Positions 1-7,908 of a stretch of DNA of 31,892 nt are shown here, piece after piece; the stretch's first letter is position 1, and every line of letters begins with the position of its first letter. A program made the translations under genes and the position numbers. The notes under the pieces are model-generated. The model ran no database searches. It was not told where the DNA came from and saw only the letters and a list, made by a program, of their open reading frames with translations. Source of the stretch: Ruminococcaceae bacterium UBA7075 (lineage in GTDB: Bacteria; Bacillota; Clostridia; Oscillospirales; Acutalibacteraceae). The DNA lies in NCBI GenBank assembly GCA_002493635.1, contig DKZL01000020.1, positions 1 to 31,892 on the forward strand, written 5' to 3'.

Positions 1-27
1 ATTAATTTGCAACAGCCCCTTTTTGCT

Positions 28-72
28 TGGCAGGGGCAGAAGGACTCGAACCCTCGGCACGCGGTTTTGGAG
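28..72 (-). repeat. attL: orphan 3' half of tRNA-Trp
   Basis: These 45 bp match positions 14907-14951 with one mismatch (position 47), covering the tRNA-Trp 3' end including the encoded CCA, the T arm and the anticodon-stem side. The match stops abruptly after position 72, where the sequence no longer forms the 5' half of a tRNA. This is the left attachment site of the integrated element. Sequence to its left is presumably the original chromosome downstream of tRNA-Trp. Confidence 0.85.
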
Positions 73-141
73 CGACTGTTGAAAGCTCAAAAAAGCTGAT
101 AGCAATGCCATTTTTAAGCCGTTTTCGCACTATTACCAGAA

Positions 142-176
142 CATCAAAATCATTTTGATGCTTTTTTGATGCTATT
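142..176. promoter_or_regulatory. Left-end TTGATG arm-type repeats
   Basis: TTGATG occurs at 155 and 166, 11 bp apart, and in inverted form at 142, giving a 9-bp palindrome with arms 142-150 and 152-160. The 11-mer TTGATGCTATT at 166-176 recurs at 14741-14751 inside the right end. Short repeats spaced by one helical turn near both ends of a tyrosine-integrase element are typical of arm-type integrase sites. Binding itself is inferred. Confidence 0.5.
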
Positions 177-392
177 GAAAAATTCCTGCCCACTTAACTT
201 CCTCGTTACTATGTATATCATAACATAATAAAAATTCATTGTAAAGCAATCAGTAGCTCAATATTTGCGCCACTGTAAACAAAGAAAAGAGATTTTTTTT
301 ATCCTCAATATACTCATGTGGTGTAGGTTGAAATCACGGGTATGATATTTTGAATTTTAAAAAAATAAGATTTTCTCTTTAAAAAATAGTTG

Positions 393-421
393 TTGAGTTT
401 CAAAAATATAAGTGATATAAT
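393..421 (+). promoter_or_regulatory. Candidate sigma-A promoter upstream of the TetR gene
   Basis: TTGAGT (393-398) and TATAAT (416-421) are separated by 17 bp. Transcription would start near 428, giving a leader of about 190 nt before the TetR-family gene at 621. The rest of 194-620 is AT-rich and shows no coding sequence that I can support. Confidence 0.5.
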
Positions 422-620
422 AAAATAAACATAAAAAACAGAAATATGTATAATAAATGGTGAATACTTATAATCAAGCGATTGCAAAATCTCAATAAAA
501 GATAAATGTTCTTATAAAGATATTGCTCCATTCCCAATACTGCTCAGCAGTCCTTGTAATAAAGAAAAAGCGATCTGTTTTACTATACATTAAAAGCTGT
601 AATATTTAGGAGATGATTAA

Positions 621-1205
621 GTGTCAAATATCACCAAGAGGGCGTTAGAAGCATCACTAAAAAATCTTTTGCTTCAAAAACCGCTGAATAAAATTACTGT
701 GGGTGATATTGCCAATGACTGTGGTATTAACCGTATGACTTTTTACTACCACTTTAAGGATATTTACGATCTCATCGAATGGTCGTGTGTTGAAGATGCG
801 ACAAAAGCATTGGAGGGTAAAAAGACATATGATACCTGGCAAGAGGGATTTTTAAACATCTTTAATGCAGTGCTTGATAATAAACCCTTTATTATGAATG
901 TATATCGATCTGTCAGTCGTGAACAGATAGAAATGTACTTGTATAAGCTTACATACAATCTTCTTATCAATGTTGTTAACGAAAAATCAGTCGGTATGGC
1001 AGTGAGTGACGAGGATAAGAAATTCATAGCCGACTTTTATAAATACGCATTTGTCGGCATTATGCTTAATTGGATTAGAAACGATATGAAGGAAGAACCA
1101 AAGCAGATTGTTGATCGTCTCAGTGTTCTGATTCACGGAAATATTACCCGCACCTTGAATAATGTCCGAACAGACAAGCCTTTGTCAAATCAATATAAAT
1201 GTTAA
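621..1205 (+). CDS. TetR/AcrR-family transcriptional regulator
   Basis: This 194-residue protein starts with GTG and has AGGAG at 608-612. An N-terminal TetR-type HTH (about residues 8-50) ends in the typical GINRMTFYYHFKD recognition-helix segment. The C-terminal ligand domain resembles the TetR_C_8/DhaS-like group, with a conserved F-YKYAFVG segment near residue 135. It lies directly upstream of the oleate hydratase gene in the same direction, separated by a palindromic hairpin and a new promoter. It is therefore probably the local repressor of that gene, responding to fatty acids or a related ligand. The family call is secure; ligand and target are inferred from position. Confidence 0.88.
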   Translation: MSNITKRALEASLKNLLLQKPLNKITVGDIANDCGINRMTFYYHFKDIYDLIEWSCVEDATKALEGKKTYDTWQEGFLNIFNAVLDNKPFIMNVYRSVSREQIEMYLYKLTYNLLINVVNEKSVGMAVSDEDKKFIADFYKYAFVGIMLNWIRNDMKEEPKQIVDRLSVLIHGNITRTLNNVRTDKPLSNQYKC

Positions 1206-1223
1206 AAATTCTTACAATTTAGC

Positions 1224-1256
1224 CGCAGTGATAAAACTTTTATCACTGCGTTTTTT
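1224..1256 (+). terminator. Terminator hairpin, possibly also a TetR operator
   Basis: A 13-bp perfect stem (1224-1236 with 1238-1250) is followed by six T residues. It fits a rho-independent terminator for the TetR gene. Because it is a near-perfect palindrome just upstream of the oleate hydratase promoter, it could also be an operator for that regulator. Confidence 0.7.
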
Positions 1257-1263
1257 CTGTTTA

Positions 1264-1292
1264 TTGTTAATTAAGCTAAATTTCCATAAAAT
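1264..1292 (+). promoter_or_regulatory. Candidate promoter for the oleate hydratase gene
   Basis: TTGTTA (1264-1269) and TAAAAT (1287-1292) have 17-bp spacing, directly after the palindromic hairpin and about 30 bp upstream of the coding start. A repressor on the hairpin would sit just 5' of the -35 box. Confidence 0.5.
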
Positions 1293-1324
1293 AAAAGTAC
1301 CAAATAAATCAAGGAGGTTTCTTT

Positions 1325-3100
1325 ATGTATTATTCAAGCGGTAATTATGAATCATTTGCACGTCCTTTAAAGCCTGAGGGCGTAGATCACAAGTCAGCTT
1401 ATATCATCGGTACAGGTCTTGCTGCGTTGACAGCAGCCTGCTACCTTGTACGAGACGGACAGATGAAAGGTGAACACATCCATATATTTGAAAAAGAACC
1501 CATTCCGGGCGGTGCCTGCGATGGCTGGGAATATCCCGGTGTAGGATATGTCATGCGCGGTGGACGTGAAATGGATAACCATTTCGAGGTAATGTGGGAT
1601 CTGTTCCGTTCTATTCCTTCAATTGAAACAGAAGGCGTGAGCGTTCTGGATGAGTATTACTGGCTCAACAAGAAGGATCCGAACTACTCGCTATGCCGTG
1701 CGACCGTCAATCGCGGTGAAGATGCCCATACCGACGGAAAATTCGGTCTCTCCGACAAAGGCGCAATGGAAATTATGAAGCTTTTCTTCACACCGGATGA
1801 ACAGCTTTATGACAAGCGCATCACCGACTTTTTTGACGATGAGGTTTTAAACTCAAACTTTTGGCTCTATTGGCGCACGATGTTTGCTTTTGAAAACTGG
1901 CACAGTGCTCTGGAGATGAAGTTGTATATCAAGCGTTACATTCATCATGTGGGCGGTCTTCCTGATTTCAAAGCATTGCGCTTTACTAAGTACAATCAAT
2001 ATGAGTCGATGATTCTGCCAATGATAAAATATCTGGAGTCCTTCGGCGTACAGTTCCATTACAACACAAAGGTTGTCAATGTAGAATTCGACATTCTGCC
2101 TGATAAGAAACAGGCAAAGAGAATTGAGTTGCTTGTCAACGGTAAGACGGAGTATGTTGATCTGACCGAAAACGATCTTGTGTTCATCACAAACGGCGGA
2201 TGTGTAGAGAATTCTACCATGGGTTCTCAAAATACACCTGCTTCCTTCAACACCGAAATTAAACCCGGCGGTGGCTGGGATATGTGGCGCAAAATTGCGG
2301 CGCAGGATCCCGCATTCGGACATCCTGACAAATTCTGTTACGACCCCGAACAGTCTAATTGGATGAGTGCTACCGTTACCACACTGGACCAGCGTATTAT
2401 TCCCTATATCAAAAATATATGCAAACGTGATCCATTTTCCGGCGGTGTTGTCACAGGCGGTATAGTAACGGTAAAAGACTCTAACTGGTTGTTGAGCTGG
2501 ACCATTAACCGTCAGCCGCAATTTCGTAATCAGCCAAAGGATCAGTGCCTTGTATGGGTTTATGCACTGTTTTCAGATAAACCAGGCGACTATGTAAAAA
2601 AACCTATGCGAGAGTGCACCGGCAAGGAAATTTGTATGGAATGGCTGTATCACATTGGCGTGCCGGAAAGCGAAATTGAAGATATGGCTGAGCACAGTGC
2701 CAACACAGTGCCGGTTATGATGCCTTATATCACCGCTTTCTTTATGCCTCGTGCGGCAGGCGACCGTCCGAATGTTGTGCCTGACGGAGCAGTGAACTTC
2801 GCATTTCTCGGTCAGTTTGCTGAAACTAAACGCGATACAATTTTTACCACTGAATACTCTATGCGTACAGGCATGGAAGCTGTTTACACTCTGCTTGATA
2901 TTGACCGCGGAGTACCCGAGGTATGGGGCAGCGTATATGATATACGTGATCTGCTCAATGCCACAGTGCAGCTGCGTGACGGTAAAAAGATTACTGATAT
3001 GGAGCTTGGACTCAAGGAAAGGATTGCTCTAAAAGAGGTCCTCAAAAAAGTGCAGGGTACGGATATCGAAAAATTGCTGAAAGAGTACAATATAATCTGA
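1325..3100 (+). CDS. ohyA: Oleate hydratase (MCRA family)
   Basis: This 591-residue protein is of normal length for the family formerly called myosin-cross-reactive antigen. Oleate hydratases are FAD-dependent and add water to the cis-9 double bond of oleate and similar fatty acids, giving 10-hydroxy acids (EC 4.2.1.53). This can detoxify unsaturated fatty acids at the membrane. The Rossmann motif GTGLAALTAA is at residues 29-38, followed by EKEPIPGG and then RGGREMD. That last motif places a Glu at residue 82, the position assigned to water activation in staphylococcal OhyA. The YNQYES motif is also present. AAGGAGG lies just before the ATG. It has its own promoter downstream of a TetR gene, and a hairpin follows the stop. 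Substrate range cannot be read from the sequence. Confidence 0.95.
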   Translation: MYYSSGNYESFARPLKPEGVDHKSAYIIGTGLAALTAACYLVRDGQMKGEHIHIFEKEPIPGGACDGWEYPGVGYVMRGGREMDNHFEVMWDLFRSIPSIETEGVSVLDEYYWLNKKDPNYSLCRATVNRGEDAHTDGKFGLSDKGAMEIMKLFFTPDEQLYDKRITDFFDDEVLNSNFWLYWRTMFAFENWHSALEMKLYIKRYIHHVGGLPDFKALRFTKYNQYESMILPMIKYLESFGVQFHYNTKVVNVEFDILPDKKQAKRIELLVNGKTEYVDLTENDLVFITNGGCVENSTMGSQNTPASFNTEIKPGGGWDMWRKIAAQDPAFGHPDKFCYDPEQSNWMSATVTTLDQRIIPYIKNICKRDPFSGGVVTGGIVTVKDSNWLLSWTINRQPQFRNQPKDQCLVWVYALFSDKPGDYVKKPMRECTGKEICMEWLYHIGVPESEIEDMAEHSANTVPVMMPYITAFFMPRAAGDRPNVVPDGAVNFAFLGQFAETKRDTIFTTEYSMRTGMEAVYTLLDIDRGVPEVWGSVYDIRDLLNATVQLRDGKKITDMELGLKERIALKEVLKKVQGTDIEKLLKEYNII

Positions 3101-3111
3101 TGTAAACAATG

Positions 3112-3140
3112 CCTCTGCCTATACACAAGGCAGAGGTTAT
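3112..3140 (+). terminator. Terminator after ohyA
   Basis: A 9-bp perfect stem (3112-3120 with 3128-3136) with a 7-nt loop lies 11 nt after the stop codon. The T tract after it is weak (TTATT), so termination may be partial. Confidence 0.55.
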
Positions 3141-3289
3141 TCAATTAATAGTTTTACATAATTCATATTCATCAACCCTTATTATTGCTCTTACGGCAAA
3201 TATTTTCTTCTGATTTTATCAATTGTCAGCATATATTATGTCAAAAGGAAATAAATGTAGCTTATAACAGTATTCAGGAGATGTGCGTT

Positions 3290-4024
3290 ATGAATATACT
3301 GTTGGAACTTTCTTTCATATTCTTTATCGGCTCTGTATTCGGTTGGGTGACTGAACTCTTGTTTCGCCGCTTTATTTCAAGCGCAAATCCTGAAAGAAAA
3401 TGGATAAATCCCGGCTTTTGTACCGGACCGTATCTGCCGCTTTACGGTGTAGGACTCTGTGTTCTGTTTCTGGTGGCTAATCTTGAAAAATACTGTTTTA
3501 CTCAAAATTCATTCCTGAATAAAATTGTATTATTTATAATTATGTCAATACTAATGACAGGTATTGAGTACATTGCAGGTATAATAGCTTTAAAGGTAAG
3601 CAATATTCGTCTTTGGGACTATTCGGATAAATGGGGTAATATTAAAGGAATTATTTGTCCTGAATTTTCTTTGATATGGGCACTTCTCGGCGGTATTTAT
3701 TACTTCGCAATTCATCCGTTAATAAAAGATTCCGTACGGTGGCTTAGCGAGAATTTAGCTTTTTCATTTTTTATAGGCTTATTTTTCGGAGTTTTTACCA
3801 TAGATGTAGTACATTCCATGCAGTTAGTAGCAAAGCTTAAAAAATATGCTGATGAGAATAAAGTTATCATACGCTATGAACAGATTAAGTTACACATTAG
3901 AAACTCATACGAACAAACGGCAAAAAAATATCGCTTTTTTCATCCTTTTTCAGCAGACAGACCTGTTTTGGAATATATTAAAGATATAAAAGGTACACTT
4001 GAGGAACATCAAAAAAAGAAATAA
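3290..4024 (+). CDS. PF06541-type putative ABC transporter permease (membrane protein)
   Basis: This 244-residue hydrophobic protein has about six membrane segments and the pattern GSVFGWVTELLFRR, then WINPGFCTGPYLPLYG. That pattern is characteristic of the Firmicutes family annotated as putative ABC transporter permease (PF06541, CmpB). I chose ATG 3290 because AGGAG at 3276-3280 is well spaced for it; an upstream in-frame start at 3185 has no ribosome site. The C-terminal tail (about the last 60 residues) is basic and cytoplasmic. The next gene follows after 18 bp, so the two are probably co-transcribed. No ATPase partner is nearby, so a transport role is not demonstrated. Confidence 0.78.
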   Translation: MNILLELSFIFFIGSVFGWVTELLFRRFISSANPERKWINPGFCTGPYLPLYGVGLCVLFLVANLEKYCFTQNSFLNKIVLFIIMSILMTGIEYIAGIIALKVSNIRLWDYSDKWGNIKGIICPEFSLIWALLGGIYYFAIHPLIKDSVRWLSENLAFSFFIGLFFGVFTIDVVHSMQLVAKLKKYADENKVIIRYEQIKLHIRNSYEQTAKKYRFFHPFSADRPVLEYIKDIKGTLEEHQKKK

Positions 4025-4042
4025 TCAGAAAGGATTTTTACT

Positions 4043-5017
4043 ATGAATAAAACAGTTAAAAAAATAATAATAGGTTCCGGTATTACTGCAAGTGCCTTGG
4101 CAGTAGCAGGTGCTGTATCATATATAATTACAAATAAGTTAGTGAAAGTGGCGCTTGACCGTGAAGATCCGCTGAAAATAAAAAAATCCATACAGAAAAT
4201 TTCAGGCTCGGCAGAAAAGGAAGAAAGCTTAGAATTGCAGACTGCAACAGAGGAAAAACTAAAAAACAGCGAATGTGAAACAATTGAAATTACAGCTCGT
4301 GACGGTGAGAAATTGGTAGGTCATCTTCATACGTGCGAAAATGCAAAGCGAACTATTATAGCTATGCACGGGTGGCGCTCATCATGGACGAAAGACTTTG
4401 GTTTGATATCTGATTTCTGGCACAATAATGACTGCAATGTTTTATACGTCGAACAGCGAGGTCAAGGCAGCAGCGGTGGTAATTATATGGGTTTTGGTCT
4501 TTTAGAACGCTATGATTGTCTTGATTGGATAAATTGGGCTAAAGAAAAGTATGATGATTTGCCTATCTACTTATTCGGTGTTTCTATGGGAGCATCTACT
4601 GTTCTTATGGCATCGGGATTGGAACTTCCAGAAAATGTTCACGGTATTATTGCTGACTGCGGATATACTTCTCCACACGCAATATGGAAACATATTGTAG
4701 AGAACAATTTGCATTTTCATTATAACGGTATTCGTGGAGCAATTGCTAACGATATATGTAAAAGAAAAATCCGGATAGGCTCAAAAGATTACTCCTGCAC
4801 AGATGCGCTCAAGGAGTGCAAAGTGCCGATACTCTTTATCCACGGGACAGATGATCACTTTGTGCCGGTTGAAATGACATATGAAAACTATCAGGCGTGT
4901 GCTTCTCCAAAACGATTATTTATTGTTCACGGTGCTGAACATTGTTTGAGTTACCGGGTTGATAAAGAAGGCTATGAAAAAGCCGTTGAAAATTTCTGGA
5001 AGGATTACGATAATTAG
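4043..5017 (+). CDS. Membrane-anchored alpha/beta hydrolase
   Basis: This 324-residue protein has an N-terminal hydrophobic anchor (about residues 7-32), then an alpha/beta hydrolase fold. The oxyanion region is AMHGWRSSW, the nucleophile elbow GVSMGAS gives the catalytic Ser, FIHGTDDHFVP supplies the acid Asp, and the His is in GAEHCLSY. The order and spacing fit the peptidase S9/BAAT-like hydrolase group found widely in Firmicutes. AAAGGA precedes the ATG. It follows the membrane protein gene by 18 bp, suggesting one transcript. An active triad is supported by sequence; the substrate, possibly a lipid or ester given the oleate hydratase upstream, is only a guess. Confidence 0.85.
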   Translation: MNKTVKKIIIGSGITASALAVAGAVSYIITNKLVKVALDREDPLKIKKSIQKISGSAEKEESLELQTATEEKLKNSECETIEITARDGEKLVGHLHTCENAKRTIIAMHGWRSSWTKDFGLISDFWHNNDCNVLYVEQRGQGSSGGNYMGFGLLERYDCLDWINWAKEKYDDLPIYLFGVSMGASTVLMASGLELPENVHGIIADCGYTSPHAIWKHIVENNLHFHYNGIRGAIANDICKRKIRIGSKDYSCTDALKECKVPILFIHGTDDHFVPVEMTYENYQACASPKRLFIVHGAEHCLSYRVDKEGYEKAVENFWKDYDN

Positions 5018-5101
5018 TATTTATTCATAAAGATAAAATAAACTCTGGACTTTTGAAAAGTTATATGGTATATGTTTGTGCTACGAAAGGTGGCATAAAC
5101 T

Positions 5102-5362
5102 ATGGATACACTCGAAGATTTATATTACGGAAACTTATTTCCTCACGAAAAATGCGCTAATCTTGATGATGAAATGAAAGAATTGCTCGGGTTGCTCAAC
5201 AGAAATGAAGGAAAACTTACGGCAACTCTTTCCGATGAGCAGAAAGAAATCTTTGAAAAATTCAAGGACTGCAATCGGGAAATTTCTGAAATCTGTGAAC
5301 GGCAATCCTTTATCACAGGATTTAAGCTTGGTGCAAAGATTGTTATTGAATCCATGACCTGA
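5102..5362 (+). CDS. DUF6809 family small protein
   Basis: This 86-residue, mostly helical acidic protein begins MDTLEDLYYGNLFPHEK and ends with FITGFKLGAKIVIE. These are the hallmarks of a small family (DUF6809) common in Clostridia and often on integrated elements. Function is unknown. AAAGGTGG lies 7-14 nt upstream of the ATG. It is the last gene of the rightward cargo group and is closed by a terminator hairpin. The form suggests a helical adaptor or regulator, but nothing in the sequence proves this. Confidence 0.75.
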   Translation: MDTLEDLYYGNLFPHEKCANLDDEMKELLGLLNRNEGKLTATLSDEQKEIFEKFKDCNREISEICERQSFITGFKLGAKIVIESMT

Positions 5363-5378
5363 AAAGAACAACAGAAAG

Positions 5379-5411
5379 CAGGAGATCACGTAAAATGTGG
5401 TCTCCTGTTTT
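5379..5411 (+). terminator. Terminator after the DUF6809 gene
   Basis: An 11-bp stem (5379-5389 with 5397-5407, one G-T pair) is followed by TTTTC. It separates the rightward cargo from the leftward DUF6076 gene. Confidence 0.75.
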
Positions 5412-5434
5412 CGTGATGTAATATATTCAAAATC

Positions 5435-5454
5435 TGAGTCGCAGAAAACAAAGA
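5435..5454. repeat. 20-bp motif shared with the integrase gene
   Basis: These 20 bp match positions 9627-9646 with one mismatch, in the same orientation. The second copy carries the in-frame stop of the integrase; here the equivalent triplet is AAA. The two copies bracket the DUF6076-to-relaxase module. The repeat could be a remnant of another integrase copy, a recombination scar or chance. Confidence 0.45.
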
Positions 5455-5458
5455 TAAG

Positions 5459-6631
5459 CTACTTACGTATATCGGCATAATACTGTTCAAAATCAATCTC
5501 TCCTGCAATAGCCTTATCCCTCAAACTTGATGCAAACCGTGACCATTTCTCAAATTCGGAAATGGTCATTTTCTTTTTCATATAGCGTGCGTAGTGTGCT
5601 TTGTATGCTCTGTTGTAGGTCTGCCAGATGGGATCGTTCTTGCACTTGTCGTCATAGTGCCGTCTTGAGCCGACATCTCGACAGGTTTTGTCAGGCTCGT
5701 CCTTTAACGGATTATCGCAGTAGCTGAAATATTTGCCACCACGAATCAAAAAGAATTTGCCGCAGTGCTTACACTTATTCGGAATATAGTTGTTCCTGAT
5801 TCCATTGAAAAAGTCATAGAATAGGAACGACTGCAAGTCGGAGAATAAAATTTGCTCACAGAGTATCGGTTTTTTGTTTTCATCCTTCAACACTTTATAG
5901 CCAAAGGATTTCATCTGACAGTTAATCTTTTCAAAATTCTTTGAATTGTTTTTATTAAAGCCAGAAAAATATTCTGCTACTTCGTGTTCGCTTGGAAATG
6001 TTCCTTTCATGTGCAGATAGTTTTCTACGAACGGACGAAATACTTTTTGAATAGAAATATATGATTTAATAAAACTAATGTATCGACTAAAAATGATTTC
6101 TATGATTTTGTTCAGTTGATTAAGCTCCTCAAGTAAATCAATGTCATAATTGTTCCAGTCCGATTCAATTTTCGGCTGAAAATAATGCAGATGAAAATGC
6201 GAATGTCCGTTCTCATCAATCTCTCCACTGCCATATTTGTTTACGGTATTCCAATCTATATTGTCATAATTATCATCTAATCCATCCTCGAAAAAGATAC
6301 CGAATCCGTTAAGTAAATCGGATAAGGTTATTAAAGGAAATTTTAGAATTTTATTATATGGCGGAAATCTGTGTAACCACTTGTTTATCATATCAAAGTA
6401 ATATTGAGTGTCCTGTACATACTTATCATATTTTTCTATGTTGTCATAGCTCATATCTTCCTTTAACTTAATCTTTTCTTGCAGGGAGCAAAGTTGATAA
6501 AGTAAATTAAGTTCTTCAATTTTATTCAAGTAATTTGTGTTGAGATATTTTGTTAAAATCTCATTTGAACTGAACTTATACCTCTCCTGAATATATACTT
6601 CATTGTTCCAGAAATAAGCGTAGAAATCCAT
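5459..6631 (-). CDS. DUF6076 domain-containing protein
   Basis: This 390-residue protein is encoded leftward. I chose the ATG at 6631 because GGAGG lies 8 nt upstream; a longer in-frame reading to 6715 has no ribosome site. The C-terminal third has a zinc-binding pattern: CKHCGKFF, then a YCDNP segment, a further Cys in DKTC, and a basic helical tail. This layout is that of DUF6076 proteins, frequent on mobile elements of gut Clostridia. A central stretch is rich in His near HSHFHLHYF. The gene is transcribed away from the mobilization genes from overlapping divergent promoters. Function is unknown; nucleic-acid binding is plausible from the zinc motif. Confidence 0.75.
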   Translation of the reverse strand: MDFYAYFWNNEVYIQERYKFSSNEILTKYLNTNYLNKIEELNLLYQLCSLQEKIKLKEDMSYDNIEKYDKYVQDTQYYFDMINKWLHRFPPYNKILKFPLITLSDLLNGFGIFFEDGLDDNYDNIDWNTVNKYGSGEIDENGHSHFHLHYFQPKIESDWNNYDIDLLEELNQLNKIIEIIFSRYISFIKSYISIQKVFRPFVENYLHMKGTFPSEHEVAEYFSGFNKNNSKNFEKINCQMKSFGYKVLKDENKKPILCEQILFSDLQSFLFYDFFNGIRNNYIPNKCKHCGKFFLIRGGKYFSYCDNPLKDEPDKTCRDVGSRRHYDDKCKNDPIWQTYNRAYKAHYARYMKKKMTISEFEKWSRFASSLRDKAIAGEIDFEQYYADIRK

Positions 6632-6686
6632 AAGATAAAACCTCCGAAAATAGATAATACGAAACAAGAATAGAGAATGTAATTTA

Positions 6687-6730
6687 ATTATAAGACATCT
6701 ATTGTGTTTTTGCAACGGTTCTGCTAAAAT
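6687..6730. promoter_or_regulatory. Overlapping divergent promoters
   Basis: Rightward: TTGTGT (6702-6707), 17 bp, TAAAAT (6725-6730), driving the excisionase-like gene. Leftward: TTGCAA (6710-6715), 17 bp, TATAAT (6687-6692), driving the DUF6076 gene. The two promoters overlap, so polymerase or regulator binding at one should affect the other. Confidence 0.55.
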
Positions 6731-6747
6731 ATTTATTAGACAATCAC

Positions 6748-6771
6748 AAAATAGAATTCAACTTCTATTTT
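6748..6771. promoter_or_regulatory. 9-bp inverted repeat, candidate operator
   Basis: A perfect inverted repeat AAAATAGAA / TTCTATTTT with a 6-nt spacer sits about 20 bp after the rightward -10 box and before the excisionase-like start. The position suits a repressor site that controls the mobilization module. No T tract follows, so it is less likely a terminator. Confidence 0.5.
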
Positions 6772-6798
6772 ATCTGTCAATTAAACTCGGAGGTCAAA

Positions 6799-7008
6799 AT
6801 GAACGAATCAAATTACAAATCCTATGACGAATTACCGTTGTTCTTAAATGCAAATATAGTTTCAAAGGCGCTGGGTATCTCATCATCAAGCGGATATGAG
6901 TTGATGCACTCGGAGGGCTTCCCTGTTCTGAAAATCGGTTCAAGAATGGTAGTGCCAAAAGAAAAGTTCCGTGAGTGGGTTGAGCAGAACACGGGAGGAA
7001 GTATTTGA
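6799..7008 (+). CDS. Excisionase-like HTH protein
   Basis: This 69-residue protein has a single MerR/excisionase-type winged HTH: FLNANIVSKALGIS, then SGYELMHSEGFPVLKIGSRMVVPKEKFREWVEQ. That is the classic small Xis or HTH_17 pattern, in which the HTH is followed by a wing with a basic turn. GGAGG is 7-11 nt before the ATG. It overlaps the next gene by 4 nt. On an element with a tyrosine integrase it is the natural candidate for the directionality factor, although such proteins can also act as ordinary regulators. Confidence 0.8.
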   Translation: MNESNYKSYDELPLFLNANIVSKALGISSSSGYELMHSEGFPVLKIGSRMVVPKEKFREWVEQNTGGSI

Positions 7009-7364
7009 AATATAATTCTATAAATAATGCAAAACATTACTTTACACTGCCGAATAAAATATTTTGTCTTGGTTTATCTTCCGGAGAGATTGCCGTTTAC
7101 AGTTATCTTTTGAGATGCGAAAACAGAAAAACATATCAGTGTTATCCAAGCTACCGTACAATCGGACAAGCTCTGAAAATGAGTCAGAATACTGTAAGAA
7201 AATATGTTCAAAGGCTTGAAGATAAGCATTTAATCTCGACTAAGAGAACAGAGGTAATTACAAAAGACGGACGAAAACGCAACGGAACCTTGCTCTATAC
7301 TATCCGTCCTATCAGAGATGCTATTGATTATTTCCACAGTGAGCAGTTGCGGAAAAACGCATAA
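7005..7364 (+). CDS. Helix-turn-helix protein (HTH_36 type)
   Basis: This 119-residue protein starts at a TTG that overlaps the preceding stop, with GGGAGGA just upstream, so translation is coupled. A winged HTH covers most of it: YPSYRTIGQALKMSQNTVRKYVQRLEDKHLI, followed by a basic wing. Proteins of this type sit beside relaxase genes on many Clostridia elements and resemble the N-terminal domain of replication initiators. No replication-initiator catalytic part is present, so regulation of mobilization or a truncated replication role are both possible. Confidence 0.72.
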   Translation: MKYNSINNAKHYFTLPNKIFCLGLSSGEIAVYSYLLRCENRKTYQCYPSYRTIGQALKMSQNTVRKYVQRLEDKHLISTKRTEVITKDGRKRNGTLLYTIRPIRDAIDYFHSEQLRKNA

Positions 7365-7405
7365 TTGAGCCGATTTTTCGAGGAAATTATGAAAAGCAGG
7401 TTAAA

Positions 7406-7447
7406 GTGGGGCGTCTCCCCACGGTGTCACATCAGACGGCAGAGCCG
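7406..7447 (+). promoter_or_regulatory. oriT: Candidate origin of transfer (oriT)
   Basis: The 139-bp non-coding gap just before the mobilization genes has two adjacent hairpins. One has arms GTGGGG / CCCCAC (7406-7411 and 7417-7422); the other has CGGC / GCCG (7437-7440 and 7444-7447). GC content here is locally higher than in the flanks. An oriT usually lies just upstream of the accessory and relaxase genes, so this is the best site in the element. The nick position cannot be named from the sequence alone. Confidence 0.5.
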
Positions 7448-7503
7448 ACTGTTATGGGGTTTTACAGTATGTCAAAAATCAGAATTTGAGGGGTCTATCA
7501 AAA

Positions 7504-7905
7504 ATGAGCGAAAATAAAAAGAAATATGCATATTGGATGAAGCCTTCAATGGTTGAAGAAATAACAGAAATGCTTGATACAGCAAATGCGACTTCAAAAA
7601 GTGATTTTGTCTGTCAGGCTGTTCGGTTTTACATTGGTTATCTCCATCAGAAAAAATGTATTGATTATCTATCGCCAATACTTGCTCAGACTATTAAAAG
7701 TGAGATTGAAAGCGTTGAAAAAAATATATCTGAAATGCTGTTCAAGTTGGCTGTGGAACAGGCAAAACTGAGTAATGTTGTTGCGGCTACAAATCAGATT
7801 GATAAAGTTTCATTATCAGCACTTAATAATCTCTGTGCAGAAGAAGTTGCAAGAAACAATGACATCATAACTTTTGAAGATGCGTACAAATTTCAACGGA
7901 GTTAA
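7504..7905 (+). CDS. MobC-like relaxosome accessory protein
   Basis: This 133-residue protein begins at the ATG at 7504, for which GAGGGG at 7488-7493 is well spaced. An in-frame TTG at 7486 overlaps that ribosome site and is unlikely to be used. The N-terminal half has a ribbon-helix-helix-like pattern (YWMKPSMVEEITEML, then SKSDFVCQAVRFYIGYL), followed by a coiled helical region. It lies 3 bp before the relaxase gene. Small DNA-binding proteins in this place help the relaxase recognise oriT. The family is assigned by pattern and context. Confidence 0.72.
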   Translation: MSENKKKYAYWMKPSMVEEITEMLDTANATSKSDFVCQAVRFYIGYLHQKKCIDYLSPILAQTIKSEIESVEKNISEMLFKLAVEQAKLSNVVAATNQIDKVSLSALNNLCAEEVARNNDIITFEDAYKFQRS

Positions 7906-7908
7906 TAA

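Noticed and set aside
2..193. A 63-residue minus-strand frame at the left edge
   Set aside because: It runs across the tRNA-derived attachment repeat and the arm-type repeats and lacks a clear ribosome site, so it is most likely non-coding.
1853..2521. A 222-residue frame antisense to oleate hydratase
   Set aside because: It lies wholly within a clear conserved gene and has no family features.
3185..3289. N-terminal extension of the PF06541-type membrane protein
   Set aside because: No ribosome site for the upstream start and no fit with the family start; ATG 3290 is better supported.
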